This document shows positions 14,801 through 25,695 of a DNA stretch of 64,000 bases, piece after piece (position 1 is the first letter of the stretch; each line of letters opens with the position of its first letter). The DNA lies in the NCBI RefSeq assembly GCF_001640805.2, contig NC_066855.1, positions 15,904,236 to 15,968,235 of the forward strand, written 5' to 3'. The notes beneath the pieces are model-generated. The model saw nothing but the letters and a program-made list of their open reading frames with translations. It was not told the DNA's origin and made no database searches. Source of the DNA: Lates calcarifer. Its lineage: Eukaryota; Chordata; Actinopteri; Centropomidae. The translations under genes and the position numbers were made by a program.

Positions 14801-17800
14801 GATCCTTTTTGCTCCTGTCCTCATTGTGCTTGTTTCTGTTTTAACAATGCAGCATTAGGAAGATACAAAGGTACAGTACAGCTCCTTTCCCTCCACTCAT
14901 CCTCTCATCGGTCAATTCATCATCTGTTCATCTCAGCTGCACGTTGTTGACAGGAACTGTCTGTCATTTGTCATATATGTCTGTGTGTGTGTTTAATGCT
15001 CCAGTCAGGTCTGCCTGAAGTGACACACTTGGACTCCTATAGTTCAATGTCTCTAACAGAGTGGGAGGGAAATGGGGGACAAATGGGTGACATGAACAAA
15101 GCTGGCCTTTCTCTCTGTGTTTATATAAGTAGCATCTTTGCAGTTTCTGGCACTGGATAGACTTGTTCAGCCTGTGAGTACAAAAGACTCTTGTTGCTTA
15201 GTCTTAGCCGACTGCATACTGAAGGTGTTTCTTTTTTTTTTTTTTAATTTGCTTACACACTTTCTGCTGATGTTAAAGGCTTAGTGTAAATGAAATTTAC
15301 CTGCCAGCACCTCCAAACCAGTGGTGGAAAGTACCTTAATACTTTTATTCAAGCATAGTTTTTATATCATTGGATTGTATTTGAGTATTTCCATTTTAAA
15401 AACTACTTTATACCTCTGTTTCATTACATTTTAAAGGCAAATATTATACTTATTACTCACCTACATTTATTTGACAGATATAGTTTTTTTTGCAGTAGGA
15501 CAATTTTCCATATAAAACATGATCTGCTGGTAAAAAATGATCCATTGTACACAAAATCTCCCTAATTTAGTCTGTAATTAAGTCCTATTTTTGTAAAGTG
15601 AAAATTTCTGACAGTGCAGCAAGAATGTTTCCAACCTATTTTCACTGCAGTTTAATCTATTTTCAGTTTTAATTTTTCATCATTCATGTGCAGCAGCCTG
15701 CCTCATTCTGTCTGGTGTCAGGAAGACAACTACTTTAAAAGTAAAAACTCATTTAGTTAGAATTCAGTACTCTCACTGCACTGACAGATGTTTTAACTTG
15801 TTTTATGAAAATAAGGTTTTTAAGATGTAATTTTATTCAGAAATATTTACATCAGATTTGGGGTTTTGCAGATTAAACTGCCCAATAATATATAATGTTT
15901 ATATTTATATATGTATCAGCCTTATTTCTGTATAAGGAGTACATTCACTTGTGATCTTTAAGTACCTTAAAGCATGAAGGACTGACATAGCCATAAGAAA
16001 ACACTGTCTCCGTTATTTTACCTTCTCAGGTCATATCCATGAGTGTGGCTAACAGAAACACCTCTCTGTGTAACACAACTGTTCAACAGCACCACAAACT
16101 ACATCCAGCGAAATTATCAAAAAGTTGAATCAATCAGTCGTCATTAGACTGCATTAGTTTTAGTTAGGCGTACCTAATAATCTGGCAATTCACATGCTGT
16201 AGTTTGATCATATTTATTAATCAGATTACAGATTAACAAAACAGGAAACAGTTATTTAGTGATCGTTCTTCACCATAGAAACTTCAAGCCAATGTGGTGT
16301 TTTAGCAGTGGTAACTTTACGTCACAGATCATCTTTTCTAATCAGATTCCTGTGGTGGATGTGGTGGTGGCAGGTCGTATGAAGTCCTAATAAATGTGGA
16401 CTTGTGTTTCAAACTTTGAGAAAAGTATAGCGGGCTGTGTGAAAGGGTCAGGACTGAGGTTTTTCACTTCGTGTTTATTGCAGCCAGCAAAAGTGACTGG
16501 ACGTTACCTAAGGTCTTCAGGAAGTCAGTGCCCCCAGCCAAGAAATAGTCTGGCATATAATGAGTGTTGTCATTCATCCTATTCTTGTCCATTTCATCCA
16601 AACTGTCACCTCACTGATACATCATTATCTTGCAGGGATTTATCCATTTAAGCAAAACGCTGTGTAGATAAACTGCAGTTCTCTGTTCTTGCATGCTGAG
16701 GATCATAAGCAGAACGATACTAGGCTGTACAGATGGAATAGTGTGACCCTAGAGGCTGATCTGGGGTCAGGCCTTTTCAGTGCTCTAAATGACAGGGAAG
16801 CCGATCCCCTTTTAGCAGCACTCCACTCCTGACGATGTGTTTAGGGGTGTGGAAACCTGACCCCCTTGAACCGCACGAACACACACACGCTCTCCTCTTG
16901 ATTTGATTGGCTGTGCATCTCTGTCCCACTGCAGCATGGGTGTCAGGGTGATGGACACTTCTTGGGTGTCGCGCAGGGGCTCGTCGTCCACGCGTAAAAC
17001 CTCCTCCACGCCACCGAGCGTGCACCCCCCCGTCCCGCCCACTGACGCTCTCGTCCCCGAGCAGCTTGGGGAATTCTCCGCCTCCCCCTCCCCCACCCCT
17101 CCTCCCACTAGCAGCGACCGAGCCAGGTAAGGCTGTTGTGCCCTGTCCTCGTGTTTCACCCCCCCCCCCCCAAACACCTCCCACACACTCGCCTCGCACC
17201 TGCTGCTGCTGCTCCCTCCCTCGCCGCGTGTGCTGCTGCGCCCTGCAACCGACACCAGAACAGCGCTGTCTGCTCTTATCCCCAGTTTTTTTTTGTCTGT
17301 CGCTGTCCCCCACCTCCCCCCACGAAATACTCATCCTCTCACCTCGTCACCTCTGTGTGAACCCCAGTGTCTCACCTCTGATGAAGCATGCCATTTCAAA
17401 CTTTGTGATTGCTCTTTTAAGTTGTTAATATTTCTTCTTTTTTAAAACTTTCTCATCCTTGAATTTGTAGAGCCATGTGTGGAGTCGTTCAGAGTTAATT
17501 TTCTGCTTGAGTTGTGATACTGTATATCATGTGGCGCAAGTTCTCTTCAGGGCTGGGGATTTTTAACGTAATAAAATGTAGAAGAAGTTCGGGGGAAAAG
17601 TTCTGTCCACAATTTAGTAGAAATGGTTCATTGCTGCATGTGCATGAATTATATATCTGTTTTGTTTTTGCCATTAGTCCAAGCATCATTAGCAGCCTAA
17701 CAGTCCATTGTCGCAAGGCCCTGCAATGGATGAGGTGACTGACTTTTCTGTTTTATTTCATTCTTGTTAATTGAAAACCACAGAGATTTTCATGAGCACT

Positions 17801-20800
17801 TCTTTGTTTTTTCGCCCTCACCCTGGAGCCCCTTACTCCTCTTTCCTAACACAATAATTAATATTCACCTGATTCCCTCCCCTCATAAACTTACAAATCA
17901 ATATATCCCATTTCTCTTCACCTCTAGAAACTAATTGTGTTCTCCCACTTTAACATCATTTAAGCCTCTGGAGACCAACTCAGTTCCCCATGAAACGTTG
18001 ATATTTTTATCATTGCAGCTCGGATGATGCATCCTCCAATTGGTCGGACTCCTGTTACGCCTACCCCTCCCCTGAGGAGGAGAGGCCGCCTCCCCCTTAC
18101 CCGTCTTCCTCGTCTTCCTCCTCCTCCTCTTGCTCTTCCTACTCGCTCCCTCACCACCACTTCTACGCCCGAGCACCTCCTGGGTATGCGTCCCGTCGCC
18201 CCAAGCCCCGAGTCCGTACCTCCTGGCCCGTCCCCCCCTCCCCGCCGCTCTGGCTACAGCCCACCCCCACTCCCTCACTCCCTCTGCCCGTCCCCTCAGC
18301 AGCTTGACGTAAACTCCAACCCCAAACCCAGCTCCCTGCACCTTCCCAAACAGGCCTCCCTGTCTGATGCTCCGCATGCGTCCCTGCCCGAAACGAATGG
18401 CTCCACCCTTTACATCAAACCCCCACTCGTTCTTACTCGTCACGATCTGTTCCTGGGCTCCCCCAAACCCCCCAACACTCCCCTCTCTGCTCCCCCTCCA
18501 TGGGCAGCCTGTGCCTGTAGCCGAGAGAGAGGAGCCAAGCTGACTAGGTAAATACAGACCCCTGTTTAACTCGTTCGTACACAATTCACACACGAATGAA
18601 GAGAGGCCCCACAGGGACAAAAAGAAGCTTCAGGGAGGGATGAGATGAGGAGAAAAAGGGGATGGGTGAGATTAAGATACTCCCAGCAGCGCCACCCTAT
18701 TCTCCATCTTATTAACTCTCTTGGTTTTGTATCCGTCAGTCATGGAAATCAATGCTCTTTAGGAACTCCATTATCAGATCCATCTTTAATTTAATAGCCA
18801 TGTATGCAATCCATAACTTTCCATGTTGCCAGGATATTCAGGAGCCGGTTGCCAGGCAACAAAGGAAATTCAAAGCTTTCAGTGAATACCATTATAAAAG
18901 TAGGCGTTAATGAGTCATACCAGTGGGCCCAGTCAGCCCCGAGTGGTAGACTGCAAGATCAGACCTTGAATATAAACAAAAACAGCACAATGGGTGTTTG
19001 TTGAAGTGAAATTACATGGAAAGCAACATCAGTTAATGACATTATATCATGACGTTTGATATTGGAAGAAATCCCAGAGATGCTTGTCTGCATCGCTCCT
19101 CCCCTGACTTTGGGTCCCAGCAGCTTCAGCCATCCATCCACGTCTCATCTGCTGAAAGTGAGAGCGACTGTCAGTCAGTCAGTATAAACTGGTTATGTTT
19201 TGACCTTCAGGCCCCTCTTCCCATTGACATTCTGGCTGCACTGTGCTGTCAAAGTAAGGAAAACCCATTAAGCCATCAGGGTTCATTTGGGATTTTTGAA
19301 CTGCTTCTGCTGCACCACAGTATAGACCACATGTGCATCCGCAACAGTGGTCACTTGGGGCTATTTGACATTGAACTATGGGTGCTCTTATATTTCTTTA
19401 ATACGCCAAGAGATTTATGGAAACTGGGCTGACATGTTACTAAGCGAGATGTGTGGAGCAAAGTGTAATTTGTAAATGTGTGTTTTTCTCCTTCACCCTC
19501 TCCTCAGTACGCTGAAGAACAAGGAGCTGTCCCCAGTGATCGGACAGAAGGGAATCCAGGGAGCAGTGACCTCTACTGGACAGTCGCAGCACTCTGAGCA
19601 CAGCCCACACACCCTGAGGAGAGGTAATAAGGCAGCTGTGTGGTGTCACTGGAAAGGCTGCCTTGGTCCTGTAACATTTCTTGCTTCATCTGTTTCTTAA
19701 AGTAATGGCTCTTTGTGATTTGAAAGCCTCTTTCAGACATGCACCTCATTATGTAAATATACTGTCAATATCACACGTCACATCTTTTTTGCAAGTCATA
19801 GCATCGTCTTAGTCCAAACTGAAAGCCTACACATTAACATATTATTTTATTATTAAATACTGCAAATGAGCCTCATTATAAGTTGTAGAGGAGATCTACT
19901 CATGTCAGATATGTTTCATTTAGTGAAAACCACAATCCACCTCTCTGAATATCTCACAAAACACTTTACATCTAACATATGAGCAAAAAGGAGTCATCTT
20001 TTGTTCATCACTTTTATTTTTTAACCTGGAAGAAGGATCCCTTTACCTTTGCTGTTCCTGATGTTTCTTCCTGGTTTTCCCTGTTAAATGGATTAAAACT
20101 CTCCTCAGATTCTAAGGACATAGTGTGTCTGCTGCACAGTCTGAGTTTTATGAAATAAACCAACTTGGCCACTGAAAGATTAAAGGCTGTAAAATATGCA
20201 GCAGAATGCTAAATTCTAAGTAATAAAACATAAAATTAATGTGGAGATCTCCACCTGATTTGTAAGGCGAATAACTCTTGCTTTCATGATGATCATTAAA
20301 GGACATTTTTCAGAGTAAAGTCAGTTTATTCGTTATGGTTAGTCCTGCTCAGCTGGGCTGGACTTTATAGTTGAGAATTCAGTGCAAACTATCATTGTAG
20401 TTTTGTAATATTTATTTTTCTTGTTCCACAGCCAAGAAGCTGGCCCCGATCCCACCCAAAGGGCCTTACTGCCAGACAGGAGCCATGTCCGACCAGTCGA
20501 CAGGTCAACCGTCTCCGGTCAGCTTGTCGCCCACGCCTCCCAGCACCCCCTCCCCATACGGCTTCAGTTACCCACAGGGATACGCCACCATCGGCTCCCC
20601 AGGTCAGGCCCAGACAGCCACCACCCCGTCTCTCTCCTCTCCACCCTCAGCTGGCCGGGACCCTCACCAAGGCCAGGCCCACTCCCAAGCCGCCCCGGCA
20701 GAGGCCCAGCTTACCTCCTCCTCAGCCCCCCACCACCCCCGGCACGAGTCCCCAGCCTCTGGAGCATTCAGCGGGTCTCCTGGATGGTTTGTCTCCTGGG

Positions 20801-23670
20801 GAAAGCATGTCCACAGGTAATGTAACAGATTACAGTGACATTACAGTGCATATAGACTAGACATTTGCTGTATTTCACTTTGTACTTTTACTTCAAATGA
20901 ATGCATGTAACTGTACTCCATTTATCTTAGCCCATTTATTACTGGTTACTTTGAAGAATGATACAGTATTTTTCATAGATAATATTGTGGCAAATGTAAT
21001 TTATTCCCATGAGTCAAGCTTTTACACCTGAGGAAAATATCCTCAGTTAGTTTGCAACAGGAAACAAACACATCTCATGTTTTTATTGGATATTTCGGCA
21101 TATCATTGTACAAATATTTATACATCAAGGTAACAAGATTTTGGGGCTGATTGGAGATACTCAAAAATATCATCTCTTTTTACACCTCAACATAAATCTG
21201 CACTAAAACATGATAATTATATGTTAACTGTAACTGGACTTACTGCTCTATTTACCTATTTATTCAGCTCATCATCACAAGTCAGGCTCTAATCATGTTT
21301 TCATCTAACTCTCCCTTCTTGTTGACTGCTCTTATTGTCTCACTTACAGCGGTATGAGGCGAGAGGTTCAGTGTGATTCTATGTGTGAGAGGGACTTTTA
21401 GGGTAAGCAGGAGTTCCTGTGCTAAAGCCTCACCCCCCTCCGCCACCTTTCCACCGCACCCAACCCCTCCAATCCAATCCAATCCCTTCGCCATCTTGGC
21501 CAAACATGGACTCAGCTCACAGTAGAGTGAAGCTGCCAGTAGAGGCAGATTTCAGATCAGTGTTGATTCACTGCTTTGCTTCTGTGGCAGCTTCACTCCT
21601 TCTCATTCCCAACATACAGCTGCTGTGCTCAGTCCACCTTTAACCCATTGTGTCAGCCTTTGCATGGTGGCTGAGACTGTGATGCATGGCTTACCATCTG
21701 GTCTGAACAGACCAGGGTGGATGCCTTTTTTTACTCTACGCCAAAAACCTACTCTGCCCTAAAGGATTCCCACCCATGATGCCCTTCTCCAGCTGCCTAC
21801 CCCCTTCTGACCCCTTGGCTTTGACAATCACTGCCCCTCCCCTCACACTCCCGCTCCACTCCACTCCACAATGTTGTGCCTCACTGCCCACCTCAGTCAG
21901 CACACTCCCTGTCTGTGCCAGTTGTTCATCGCACATGTTACACTGTGGATTCATCAGTCTCACGTATGACACCAAAGATGTGCCAGTTATTTGTATTAAA
22001 CTGAGGTCAATATATTAGTTTATACATGAGTATAACTAACTACATTGATCTTGTGATTTTGGGTTTTGACAGTTTTACTGAGTTTGTTTTTAATGCTCAT
22101 TGATCATGTCTGAATCAGGTGTTAGCATTAGGGATGCACGATATTGATATTTTAGCCACTTTCCAACAGTGGTGCAGGGATGATGTATTTTTGTAGGCCA
22201 GTCTGGAAGTTAGCATCACCCTGTTTCCCTCCACAAAAAGCCAAAGGGATTATTGCAGAAAATAAATAAACGTTTTGTTCAGCAGATATCTTCACAGATG
22301 AACACCACTGCTCTAAGTACAATCTCCACAGGTAAAAAGCTAATGATAGGCTATAAACCAACTACACCACAGTCACATGACATCAGGGTCTCCACCACTA
22401 AGCTTCCAAATTGTCATTTAATTTAGCTCTGAGCTCTTCTGATAAAAGGTGTTCTTCTTAGAAAGTTAGTGATAGTTTGAAAGAGTGTGAGTATAAAAAT
22501 GATGAGGCTGTAAAGATGATTGATGAGCAGACTGTTTTTTTTGTGTGCGGTGTTATGGACGTTAACAACCTCTGTAGTCTCAATTAGATACTTTTTAGCT
22601 GTTGCCTTTTTAAAGACACAAAGCTTTTAAAAAATCACAAGTGGGGTATTTTTTTAAATGTATTTTATTTAATAGAATAAAATGTGAAATGTCTTGAGCT
22701 TGTGTTAAAACCACAGACCTTATGTCAGCCGTCTAACTGAAAAAAACATTCAAAAACCCACTGACTTTGGGACGAGGGAACCAGGAATGCCAAAATGCTA
22801 ACTTATGTCCTGGTTTTAGAACTCATTCCTGCACCACTCTATAAATTCCTTGGTTACTGCAGCCAATACCGATGTAACAGTACTGATAATGATATAGATA
22901 TTTTGTCTTTTCACCACCACACCACCATGTGTCTAGATTCTGGCAGTGAAATTAGGCAACAGTTTGGGGAAAGCACCTCTCAGTTTCAACATGACAACAC
23001 TCACAAGTTTATAAAGAAATGTTTGTCCTAGTTTGGTGTGGAAGAACTTGACTGGTCTGCACGGAGTCCTGACCTCAGCCCCATCCAGCACCTTTGGGAT
23101 GAACTGGAACATCGACTGTGAGAGAGACTTTATCACCCAGAATCAATGTTGGACTTCACTGATGCTCTAGTGGCTGAGTGGGAGCAAATCCCTGCAGCAA
23201 AGTTCAACATCTGGAGGAAAGGCTGAAACCAGAAGAGTTGTTAGAGCAGGCACAAGTTATTATTATTGCCTAAAATAATAAGCTGTTATATATATATATA
23301 ACTGTATATCGTGCACCCCTGTCATGCATTTTTTATTTATTCATACTGTTACACTGGTTTGGACTTTGGACACGCTGTGTGTAACATCATCCAGCATCGA
23401 TGAACCCACATCTGAAATGATCTGTTTCACTCCACAACCTGTTTTTACCCAGATTAACAGTGTTTATTATTTTCCTTTCTGCTCATCCTGTTTGTTTTTC
23501 TCCTCTTGTCAGATTCCCTCTGCAACTTGGACATCCCCGTCATTAACATGGAATTGGACGGTATTTTTGACTTGCCCCACATCTCCCCCTTCAGGAACTC
23601 AGTGGCGCTGCTCGGGCTGACCAACAACAGAGCGGAGTCGGAGGAAGAGTCTGAGAGCACAGTGCTATGA
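470..23670 (+). CDS. arhgap44: arhgap44 (RICH2), Rho GTPase-activating protein 44, 5' part missing
   Basis: BAR-domain RhoGAP, known in mammals to act on Rac1 and Cdc42 at curved membranes and dendritic spines and to bind Shank3. Exons: 470-587, 1407-1475, 1571-1652, 2924-3051, 4437-4548, 7865-7946, 8052-8132, 10422-10535, 11359-11450, 11565-11748, 14853-14870, 16935-17126, 18019-18183, 19508-19623, 20432-20816, 23513-23670. All junctions are GT-AG and phases agree except for one extra base inside 20432-20816. The first three exons give the end of the BAR domain. Exons 2924-11450 give the RhoGAP domain, with the arginine finger in GLFRIAPS (Arg at 4446-4448), the LRELPEPL motif and the IVLGPNLL motif. 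The rest is a Ser/Pro-rich tail with SH3-ligand-like stretches, ending ESTVL, a PDZ ligand like ESTAL in the mammalian protein. About 700 residues are present, compared with about 818 in the human protein. ARHGAP17 is the nearest alternative, but the tail (VRVMDT, SPHTLR, SEEESEST) fits ARHGAP44. Confidence 0.95.
948..1030 (-). repeat. Dispersed repeat R1, copy 1
   Basis: The reverse complement contains CTCCACCAACTCCCAAGGGA and AGGCTCTTTAGATGC, matching copies at about 8637, 25600 and 38575. Confidence 0.6.
2924..11450 (+). CDS. arhgap44: arhgap44 exons encoding the RhoGAP domain
   Basis: Six exons (2924-3051, 4437-4548, 7865-7946, 8052-8132, 10422-10535, 11359-11450) encode the catalytic domain. 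Exon 2924-3051 begins TWVEKPCYGKPLEEHL. Exon 4437-4548 starts with the arginine-finger loop GLFRIAPSASKLKKLK. Exon 7865-7946 carries LRELPEPLMTFELY. Exon 10422-10535 carries the Asn-containing motif MTPGNIAIVLGPNLLW. Exon 11359-11450 ends the domain with EPIIQHADWFFPG. All residues needed for GTPase activation appear present, so this copy should be active. Confidence 0.95.
3089..3117 (+). repeat. CA microsatellite
   Basis: About 14 CA units in the intron just after the exon ending at 3051. Confidence 0.9.
4070..4420 (+). repeat. Fish repeat of the 'AAGTAC' family, copy 1
   Basis: Contains TTGAGGTACTTGTACTGAG and ends TAGAGGATCTGAGTACTTCT, as in the common teleost element rich in AAGTAC/GTACTT. 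Its end lies 16 bases before the arhgap44 exon at 4437. Confidence 0.55.
6955..7170 (+). mobile_element. Tc1/mariner transposase relic
   Basis: The stretch resembles the transposase gene of fish Tc1-like elements: an AACAGAAAGGCCACAGTAAC start, then CCACTCCTGTCAGCCAAGAA and GGCACAGGCTCACCAAAA. It has stops in all frames and large deletions. It lies in an arhgap44 intron. Confidence 0.65.
8637..8790 (+). repeat. Dispersed repeat R1, copy 2 (longest)
   Basis: Contains TCTCTCTCTTTTAGCTCTGG, GAGGGAAATATCTGGCTCTT and TGCTCCACTGTGTTCACC, then about 60 further bases ending GGACAGTGGCTTTTTCAC. Confidence 0.7.
11777..11822 (+). repeat. TA microsatellite
   Basis: About 23 TA units, starting 28 bases after the arhgap44 exon that ends at 11748. 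Confidence 0.95.
14853..14870 (+). CDS. arhgap44: 18-nt microexon of arhgap44
   Basis: Acceptor AATGCAG (14846-14852) and donor GTACAG (from 14871) enclose 18 bases. Joined between the exon ending at 11748 (leaving GG) and the exon starting at 16935 (C ATG GGT), they read G-I-R-K-I-Q-S-M-G-V. The human protein, as I remember it, has LRKIQS at this exact point. Skipping the microexon keeps the frame and gives G-M-G-V, so it may be alternatively used. The upstream tract is pyrimidine-rich, and a TGC lies directly before the acceptor AG, a placement seen at SRRM4-regulated neuronal microexons. Confidence 0.85.
15318..15480 (+). repeat. Fish repeat of the 'AAGTAC' family, copy 2
   Basis: Starts CAGTGGTGGAAAGTACCTTA and goes on through TTGAGTATTTCCATTTTA and CCTACATTTATTTGACAGAT, the usual order of the family. 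It lies in the intron that follows the microexon. Confidence 0.65.
16935..17126 (+). CDS. arhgap44: arhgap44 exon, start of proline-rich tail
   Basis: Begins MGVRVMDTSWVSRRGSSSTR, matching the mammalian segment GVRVMDTNWVARRGSS. It continues as a Ser/Pro-rich linker that ends SSDRA plus two bases. The donor is GTAAGG. The sequence is CpG- and C-rich, unlike the AT-rich introns, which also makes long antisense open frames by chance. Confidence 0.9.
18019..18183 (+). CDS. arhgap44: arhgap44 165-nt exon, probable cassette
   Basis: Acceptor ATTGCAG precedes 18019 and the donor GTATGC starts at 18184. In the gene's frame it encodes SDDASSNWSDSCYAYPSP, an acidic-proline stretch, a serine run, and a His/Tyr-rich end SLPHHHFYARAPPG. 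Its length is 55 codons and both flanking exons are in the same phase, so inclusion or skipping keeps the frame. I recall no counterpart in the mammalian protein. A second donor (GTAAAT at 18548) would lengthen the exon but put an in-frame TGA at about 18304, so the short form is preferred. Confidence 0.7.
20432..20816 (+). CDS. arhgap44: arhgap44 proline-rich exon with a +1 frameshift in this sequence
   Basis: The exon starts in frame as KKLAPIPPKG and goes on to SPVSLSPTPPSTPSPYGFSY, all as in the mammalian protein. From about 20655 the frame that matches the family is one base later: TLTKARPTPKPPRQRP, then LLDGLSPGESMST, which joins DSLCNLDIPVINMEL in the last exon in correct phase. The exon length is one base too many. 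Read without correction the protein would stop soon after the next junction and lose the PDZ ligand. The change lies between about 20585 and 20660. It may be an assembly error, a polymorphism or a real lesion. Confidence 0.85.
22920..23265 (+). mobile_element. Tc1/mariner transposase C-terminal relic
   Basis: One frame with stops reads QFQHDN, then FGVEELDWSARSPDLSPIQH and LWDELEH, the conserved DDE-domain end of fish Tc1-like transposases, followed by ALVAEWEQIPAAKF. In-frame stops show it is inactive. It lies in the last arhgap44 intron. Confidence 0.8.
23513..23670 (+). CDS. arhgap44: arhgap44 last coding exon with PDZ-binding C-terminus
   Basis: Acceptor TTGTCAG. It encodes DSLCNLDIPVINMELDG through LLGLTNNRAESEEESESTVL and stops with TGA at 23668-23670. 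The final four residues STVL form a class I PDZ ligand. In mammals the ESTAL terminus recruits Shank proteins at synapses. Confidence 0.93.
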
Positions 23671-24226
23671 TGCCACTGAGTTTCCCTCCCCTTCTCTCCC
23701 TCCCTCTCCGCCGGCTGATTAAATGAAACACAATGCTACTGCTGCACCGTGTCGTTCAAAACCTCCACGCTAAACTCATTGACCTTTCACCTCTCCAGCT
23801 GGATCTCATTGTCACGCCTCACCTGTACTCAATCCAGACGGGCGGACTTGTAAAAAAAACAAACAAACAAAAAAAAAAAGCGCTACTACACAGTAAAATA
23901 ACAAAAAAATGACAGCTAAAAGAAATACTCACAATCATAGGAGGTGTTAGCGACAGTGTGGTCAGGGGACCTTTGATCAGACACACAGTTTGACATTTTT
24001 TGTTGGCTGGATTTTTTTTTTTCCTTAAATTAAACATTTTATGTTTCTTTTTTGCCTTATTTGATTCACTTGCAATATTGCCTTTAACTTCACATATGAG
24101 ACTGGAGACAGGCTGCCGGGAGGAACGAGTGCTCTTTGCTGCTGCTTCTCATGAGTGACTTTTAGAGGGAAGAACAACACAGTACTGTACATGTGTCCTG
24201 CTGACACCCAGGCTTTCTTCTTCCTC

Positions 24227-24266
24227 CTTTCTTTCTTTCTTTCTTTCTTTCTTTTCTTTTCTTTCT
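24227..24266 (+). repeat. CTTT microsatellite
   Basis: Pure pyrimidine run of CTTT and CTTTT units in the arhgap44 3' UTR region. Confidence 0.9.
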
Positions 24267-24925
24267 CCTTCATTCCTCAGGGGTGTCAGTTGAGAATTCC
24301 TCGCTCTGGCATGTGGTGGCAACAACCCCCCGAATTTCTGTCCCACCTGAGCGTTCACTGTGAGTGTGCCAGTATGTCGTTTTGGAAAGTGTGTGTGTGT
24401 GCGTGTGTGTTTTGTTAGTGTGTGATGTGTTTGGTAATTGTACTATATGATGTTGCACTGTTGGTGTCGTGGAGCATAAACAGGAATGCATGTTTTAGAT
24501 ATTTAGGAAAAATAACAACCAGGTTTGCAACGAGGTTCAACGCCCAGTCACAGTTTTTCTCTATATTTACATGGCATTCGATCAGGATATCAGTCACTGA
24601 GTATTTATTGTTTATACTGTACATTTTCAGAGTATATGATGTGATTATAAATTGAATCAAATCATATTTTGTATCCACAGGAGAGCTATAAGATAACACT
24701 TCTTTCAGATAGAATATAGTCAATGCTGTCAGGGAGATATCAAATATATATAATTTATGAAAGGTCCAGGAAGCTGAAAAATGAAAAACTCCATTTTATT
24801 ACTCATAATTATTTTTGGCAGTGAGCAAAGTTAACATGGGATTTTTTCCTTGGGGAGTTTGATAAACGGAAAGACAAGAATGTGGAGCCTGGAGCGTGCC
24901 ACCAGAACATTTACTTGAATCGATA

Positions 24926-25367
24926 TTTAAAGGTGCTGTATGTAAGCGTTTACTATTGCTACATAGCCAACAATAGCATCAACAATGGTTTACTTACCAA
25001 TCCAGAAGAAACATTGAGTTCAGCATCAAACTTCATTCCTTTACTCACCAAGAACTGCCTCCACTAATGGAAAACAAAGCTTTAAGCTGTTATCTCTTGT
25101 TTTGCTTATATTTCTATCACTTCTTTTCTACTGAAGTTAGCATGCTAAACCAGCTTGCCCTGGCCCATCCCGTCTTGTAATTCCACTTTGTGACAGTGAG
25201 TCAGTATGATCCAGTCTGCCCTCAGTCCAACATGAGAGAATGAAGAAGCAGCGCTTCCTAGAGGGGCGTATTCCAACCTATTCTTTGGCTGAAACTCAGC
25301 TCAGCTGTTAATGTTAACATTGCATGCAATGTAGCAATACCAAAAATGTACATATAGCATCTTTAAA
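24926..25367. mobile_element. MITE with terminal inverted repeats
   Basis: Left end TTTAAAGGTGCTGTATGTAA and right end, read in reverse complement, TTTAAAGATGCTATATGTAC. Non-coding and AT-rich. It lies in the arhgap44 3' UTR or just beyond. Confidence 0.65.
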
Positions 25368-25599
25368 TTAAGTCAGAATAAAATGAGTACACCTTTGTTA
25401 TATATTTTATTGATTTGTGTATTTAAATTATGCCACATGTTAGCAGCAATTTTCAAACCTAGAGATACATAATTTTAATCAAGGTAACAGTTTGTGTCAT
25501 TTGGTCGCACAGTTTATAACTTATTTTTATTAAAACTTACAACTTATGTTTTTTTCCCTGGTGAGTTATCTTAGTGTCCCCCTTGCTGAATGTAAGTCC

Positions 25600-25695
25600 A
25601 GTATTCTCTCTCTTTTAGCTGTTTTTGGTCTCCACCTCCTGAGGGAAATATCTGGCTCTTTAGCTGCTAAATGCTCCGCTGTGTTCACCTATATG
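25600..25695 (+). repeat. Dispersed repeat R1, copy 3
   Basis: Shares CTCTCTCTTTTAGCTG, GAGGGAAATATCTGGCTCTT and GCTCCGCTGTGTTCACC with the copy at 8637. Confidence 0.7.

Noticed and set aside
16777..17334. 185-codon minus-strand open frame
   Set aside because: It lies opposite the proline-rich exon 16935-17126, and the Gly/Arg-rich content is explained by the same composition effect.
17931..18620. 229-codon open frame on the minus strand opposite arhgap44 exon 18019-18183
   Set aside because: It is antisense to C-rich, serine/proline-coding sequence; Gly/Arg-rich low complexity is expected by composition, and no splice or promoter support was seen.
20603..20650. 48-bp GT-AG intron inside the arhgap44 exon 20432-20816
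   Set aside because: It is too short for a vertebrate intron, and its length is a multiple of three, so it would not repair the frameshift.
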